Part shown: piece by piece, positions 6,221-8,336 of the stretch | Layout: each line of letters opens with the position of its first letter | Numbering within the stretch: position 1 is the stretch's first letter | DNA from: Pseudomonadota bacterium | Lineage (GTDB): Bacteria; Pseudomonadota; Alphaproteobacteria; Rhizobiales; Hyphomicrobiaceae | Reading direction: 5' to 3' | DNA: 8,336 nucleotides | Assembly (NCBI GenBank): GCA_023430315.1 | Contig: JAEZAW010000217.1 | Location: forward strand, 1-8,336 | The notes under the pieces: model-generated | Database searches by the model: none | Seen by the model: the letters and a program-made list of their open reading frames with translations, nothing else | Told to the model about the DNA's origin: nothing | Program-made: the position numbers and the translations under genes

Positions 6221-6561
6221 TGGAGCTCGTAATCGCGCTGACCATTGGCGTGCTCGCAGGGTCGGCATTGTGGCTGCTTTTGCGGCCACGCACTTTTCAG
6301 GTCATCATCGGTCTCTCGCTGATGTCCTATGCGGTCAATCTCTTCATATTCAGCATGGGGCGCCTTCGGATCGGCGCGCCGCCCATACTCGACCCCTCGG
6401 TCCGCAACCCGGCACAGTATGCCGATCCCGTGCCGCAGGCACTCGTGCTCACCGCCATCGTCATCAGTTTTGCGATGACGGCCTTGTTTCTGGTTGTTCT
6501 TCTCGCCGCCCGGGGACTGTCGGGTAGCGACCATGTCGACAGCACGGAGCATGGTCCGTGA
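6220..6561 (+). CDS. mrpC: Mrp antiporter subunit C, NuoK-like
   Basis: This 113-residue membrane subunit has three transmembrane helices, about residues 1-22, 26-47 and 72-97, and is homologous to NuoK of respiratory complex I. Diagnostic stretches are TFQVIIGLSLMSYAVNLFIF and DPVPQALVLTAIVISFAMTA, the latter typical of MnhC. Its length is normal for the family. The ATG overlaps the mrpA stop by one base (TGATG) and the GTGA at its end overlaps the mrpD start by four, so translation is probably coupled from mrpA. The Shine-Dalgarno is weak (a G-run near 6208-6212), consistent with coupling. In the complex, MrpC packs between the A and D subunits and forms part of the ion path. Confidence 0.95.
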   Translation: MELVIALTIGVLAGSALWLLLRPRTFQVIIGLSLMSYAVNLFIFSMGRLRIGAPPILDPSVRNPAQYADPVPQALVLTAIVISFAMTALFLVVLLAARGLSGSDHVDSTEHGP

Positions 6562-8186
6562 ACTTTGGCGACCATCTGATCATCGCGCCCATCGTCATCC
6601 CGCTGTTGGCGGGCGGCCTGATGCTGCTGTTTGACGGGCGTCGATGGCTTTCCACCGCAATCAACGTTCTGGCGACCGCTGCCCTGCTCGCTGTATCGAT
6701 CGCCGTGCTCATCACGACCTACCTGAGCGATCCCGGAGCACTGGCCAAGGCCTATCTGCTTGGAAATTGGCCGGCCAATTTCGGAATTATCCTGATCGCC
6801 GACCGCCTCGCGGCGCTGATGCTGGTCTTAACAGCGACTATCGCGTGCGCGTCCCTGCTCTTCGCGCTTGCATCCTCGCACCAACTCGGCAGGTTTTTCC
6901 ATCCGCTTTTCCAGTTTCTTCTGATGGGTCTCAGCGGTGCCTTCCTTACGGGCGACCTTTTCAATCTCTTCGTCTTTTTCGAAGTCCTTCTCGCAGCATC
7001 CTATGGCCTGGCTCTCTACGGTTCGGGTCGCGCGCGCGTGAGCGCGAGTCTCCACTACATCGTCATCAACCTCGCGGCCTCGAGTCTTTTCCTCATCGGC
7101 GTCAGCTTGATTTATGGGACGGCCGGGACGCTCAGCATGGCTGCGCTGGACGAGCGCATTCCCTTGCTCGATCCCTCCGAGCGCCGGCTGTTCGAGATGG
7201 GAGCTGCCGTCCTTGGAATCGCCTTTCTGGTGAAAGCTGCGGCCTGGCCACTCGGTTTCTGGTTGCCAAGCCTCTATGCGGCCGTCACGGCGCCGGTCGC
7301 AGCGCTGTTCGCCATCCTTACCAAGGTCGGGGCCTATGTCATTTTGAGGCTCGGTTCGATTACCGCCGAGGCGGCCGGCGGCGGCTCTATTTTCTTTGCA
7401 GAGGGCTGGTTGGCTGTGCTTGGCATCGCCACGGTGTGCTTCGCCGCCATCGGAATGTTGGCCGCGCAGGACATGCGGCGGCTTGCGGGCTACAACGTGC
7501 TTGTCTCGTCCGGAACTGTGCTTGCCTGCTTTGGCTTGGGCGGCGCCGGCTTGGTTGGTGCAGCTTTATTTTATCTGATCAGCTCAACGTTGTCGTTGGC
7601 AGCGTTCTTCCTCCTGGTCGAGCTTGTGGAGCGTGGCCGCACGCCCGCCGACGACGTTCTGGCCGTCACGCTCGAGGTCTACGGCACGGAGGAAGAGGGC
7701 GCGGAAGAGCATGAGGACGTGGGGGTCGCGATCCCGGCGCTGATGGCGGTTCTTGGTTTGGCATTTCTCGCTTGCGCCCTTCTGCTGTCGGGCCTACCGC
7801 CGCTCTCGGGCTTCATCGCGAAGTTCGCCATCCTCCATGATCTTCTGGCGCCGCAATCGCTGGGCGGGGTGAAGGCCGTTCCTTGGCAAAATTGGATGGT
7901 CGTCTTGGTCCTTGTCGTCTCGAGCCTGGCAACGGTTATTGCCACGATGCGCGCTGGCACGAGAGCCTTTTGGTCCGTGGATCGCGAGCTGCCTCATGTT
8001 CGCGGCGCCGAACTGGGCGCCGTCGCCCTACTGCTCTTTCTTTGCATCGCGCTCACTGTCCAGGCCGGTGCCGTGATTGGGTTCACGCAGAAGACCGCCG
8101 CCGCCTTGGAACTGCGGCAGCCCTATACAGGCGCCGTCGGATCACACTCGCAAATTCCATTGCGCGCTCCGGAGGTCAGCCGATGA
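6558..8186 (+). CDS. mrpD: Mrp antiporter subunit D, NuoN/NuoM-like
   Basis: This 542-residue polytopic membrane subunit has about 14 predicted helices and is homologous to the antiporter-like subunits of complex I. The expected charged residues are present: E142 in LFNLFVFFEVLLAASYGLAL (TM5), K226 in FLVKAAAWPLGFWLPSLYAA (TM7), K256 in AILTKVGAYVILRL (TM8) and K422 in GLPPLSGFIAKFAIL (TM12). Residues 373-388 form a strongly acidic loop (EVYGTEEEGAEEHEDV) before the next helix. The start is GTG at 6558, overlapping the mrpC TGA by four bases, with GGAG at 6546-6549 eight bases upstream. The long open frame at 6644-7714 inside it is a GC-driven shadow. MrpD and MrpA are the two proton-translocating subunits. 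The C-terminal tail after residue 510 is hydrophilic and less characteristic. The end overlaps mrpE by ATGA. Confidence 0.96.
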   Translation: MNFGDHLIIAPIVIPLLAGGLMLLFDGRRWLSTAINVLATAALLAVSIAVLITTYLSDPGALAKAYLLGNWPANFGIILIADRLAALMLVLTATIACASLLFALASSHQLGRFFHPLFQFLLMGLSGAFLTGDLFNLFVFFEVLLAASYGLALYGSGRARVSASLHYIVINLAASSLFLIGVSLIYGTAGTLSMAALDERIPLLDPSERRLFEMGAAVLGIAFLVKAAAWPLGFWLPSLYAAVTAPVAALFAILTKVGAYVILRLGSITAEAAGGGSIFFAEGWLAVLGIATVCFAAIGMLAAQDMRRLAGYNVLVSSGTVLACFGLGGAGLVGAALFYLISSTLSLAAFFLLVELVERGRTPADDVLAVTLEVYGTEEEGAEEHEDVGVAIPALMAVLGLAFLACALLLSGLPPLSGFIAKFAILHDLLAPQSLGGVKAVPWQNWMVVLVLVVSSLATVIATMRAGTRAFWSVDRELPHVRGAELGAVALLLFLCIALTVQAGAVIGFTQKTAAALELRQPYTGAVGSHSQIPLRAPEVSR

Positions 8187-8336
8187 CCGCTTGGCTGCCG
8201 TTTCCCGTCATTTCTGCAATGCTGCTCGGCACGTGGCTGCTGCTCAACGAGAGTCTGTCGGCGGCGAACGTCCTGTTTGGCAGTGCTGTCGCTGTGGTGG
8301 GAGCGTGGGTGCTTGTGCGCCTCGACACTCCAGCTC
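8183..8336 (+). CDS. mrpE: Mrp antiporter subunit E, N-terminal part (runs off the window)
   Basis: The first 51 codons read MTAWLPFPVISAMLLGTWLL, then LNESLSAANVLFGSAVAVVGAWVL. This is the usual opening of MnhE/MrpE: a first hydrophobic helix containing a W-LLLNESLS-type motif, followed by a second helix. The ATG at 8183 overlaps the mrpD TGA by four bases and is preceded by GGAGG (8171-8175) seven bases upstream. MrpE is an integral membrane subunit needed for assembly or full activity of the antiporter. The remaining C-terminal part and the expected mrpF and mrpG lie beyond the window. Confidence 0.9.
   Translation, partial: MTAWLPFPVISAMLLGTWLLLNESLSAANVLFGSAVAVVGAWVLVRLDTPA

Noticed and set aside
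6644..7714. 356-residue + ORF inside mrpD
   Set aside because: It is an alternate frame of a strongly supported membrane protein gene; its Arg/His-rich composition is typical of a GC-rich shadow.

Overview
The window is GC-rich and densely coded, with strong Shine-Dalgarno sequences. Its gene content points to an alphaproteobacterium, probably a Hyphomicrobiales (Rhizobiales) relative near Bradyrhizobium. The main reasons are an MrpA subunit fused to MrpB (the 'PhaAB' arrangement known from rhizobia) and a pair of Rnk-type GreA/GreB-like proteins of rhizobial character. This assignment rests on family knowledge, not on a database search.

Layout: bases 1-96 hold nothing I can assign. Bases 97-380 (+) hold a small hypothetical gene that reads well only if one base is restored near 297, so it is probably a frameshifted pseudogene. 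Bases 402-1256 (-) encode a tandem-domain universal stress protein. A divergent intergenic region (1257-1539) contains a near-perfect 22-base palindrome at 1439-1460. On the + strand follow an intact Rnk-like regulator (1540-1971) and a second, divergent Rnk-like gene (2121-2465). The second gene is cut by a TAA, yet its family-like C-terminus continues in the same frame to 2657. Next is a PTS EIIA protein of the fructose/nitrogen type (2719-3225). From about 3308 to the window end runs a tightly coupled Mrp-type monovalent cation/proton antiporter operon: mrpA-B fusion, mrpC, mrpD and the start of mrpE. All its junctions are 1- or 4-base overlaps, and mrpF and mrpG are expected beyond the edge.

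Working together: the Mrp complex is a multi-subunit membrane antiporter that exports Na+ or K+ against protons, for pH and cation homeostasis. The upstream genes are all small cytosolic stress or regulatory proteins (Usp, two Rnk/GreA-like, EIIA). EIIANtr proteins are known in other bacteria to control K+ transport by protein-protein contact. The plausible, untested idea is that this is a stress and ion-homeostasis cluster in which the EIIA protein senses phosphorylation state and adjusts cation transport. I see no mobile element, CRISPR array, tRNA or rRNA. I did not find a clearly undescribed system. The most checkable observations are the two broken genes, the hairpin abutting the second rnk-like ribosome binding site, and the EIIA-Mrp neighbourhood.
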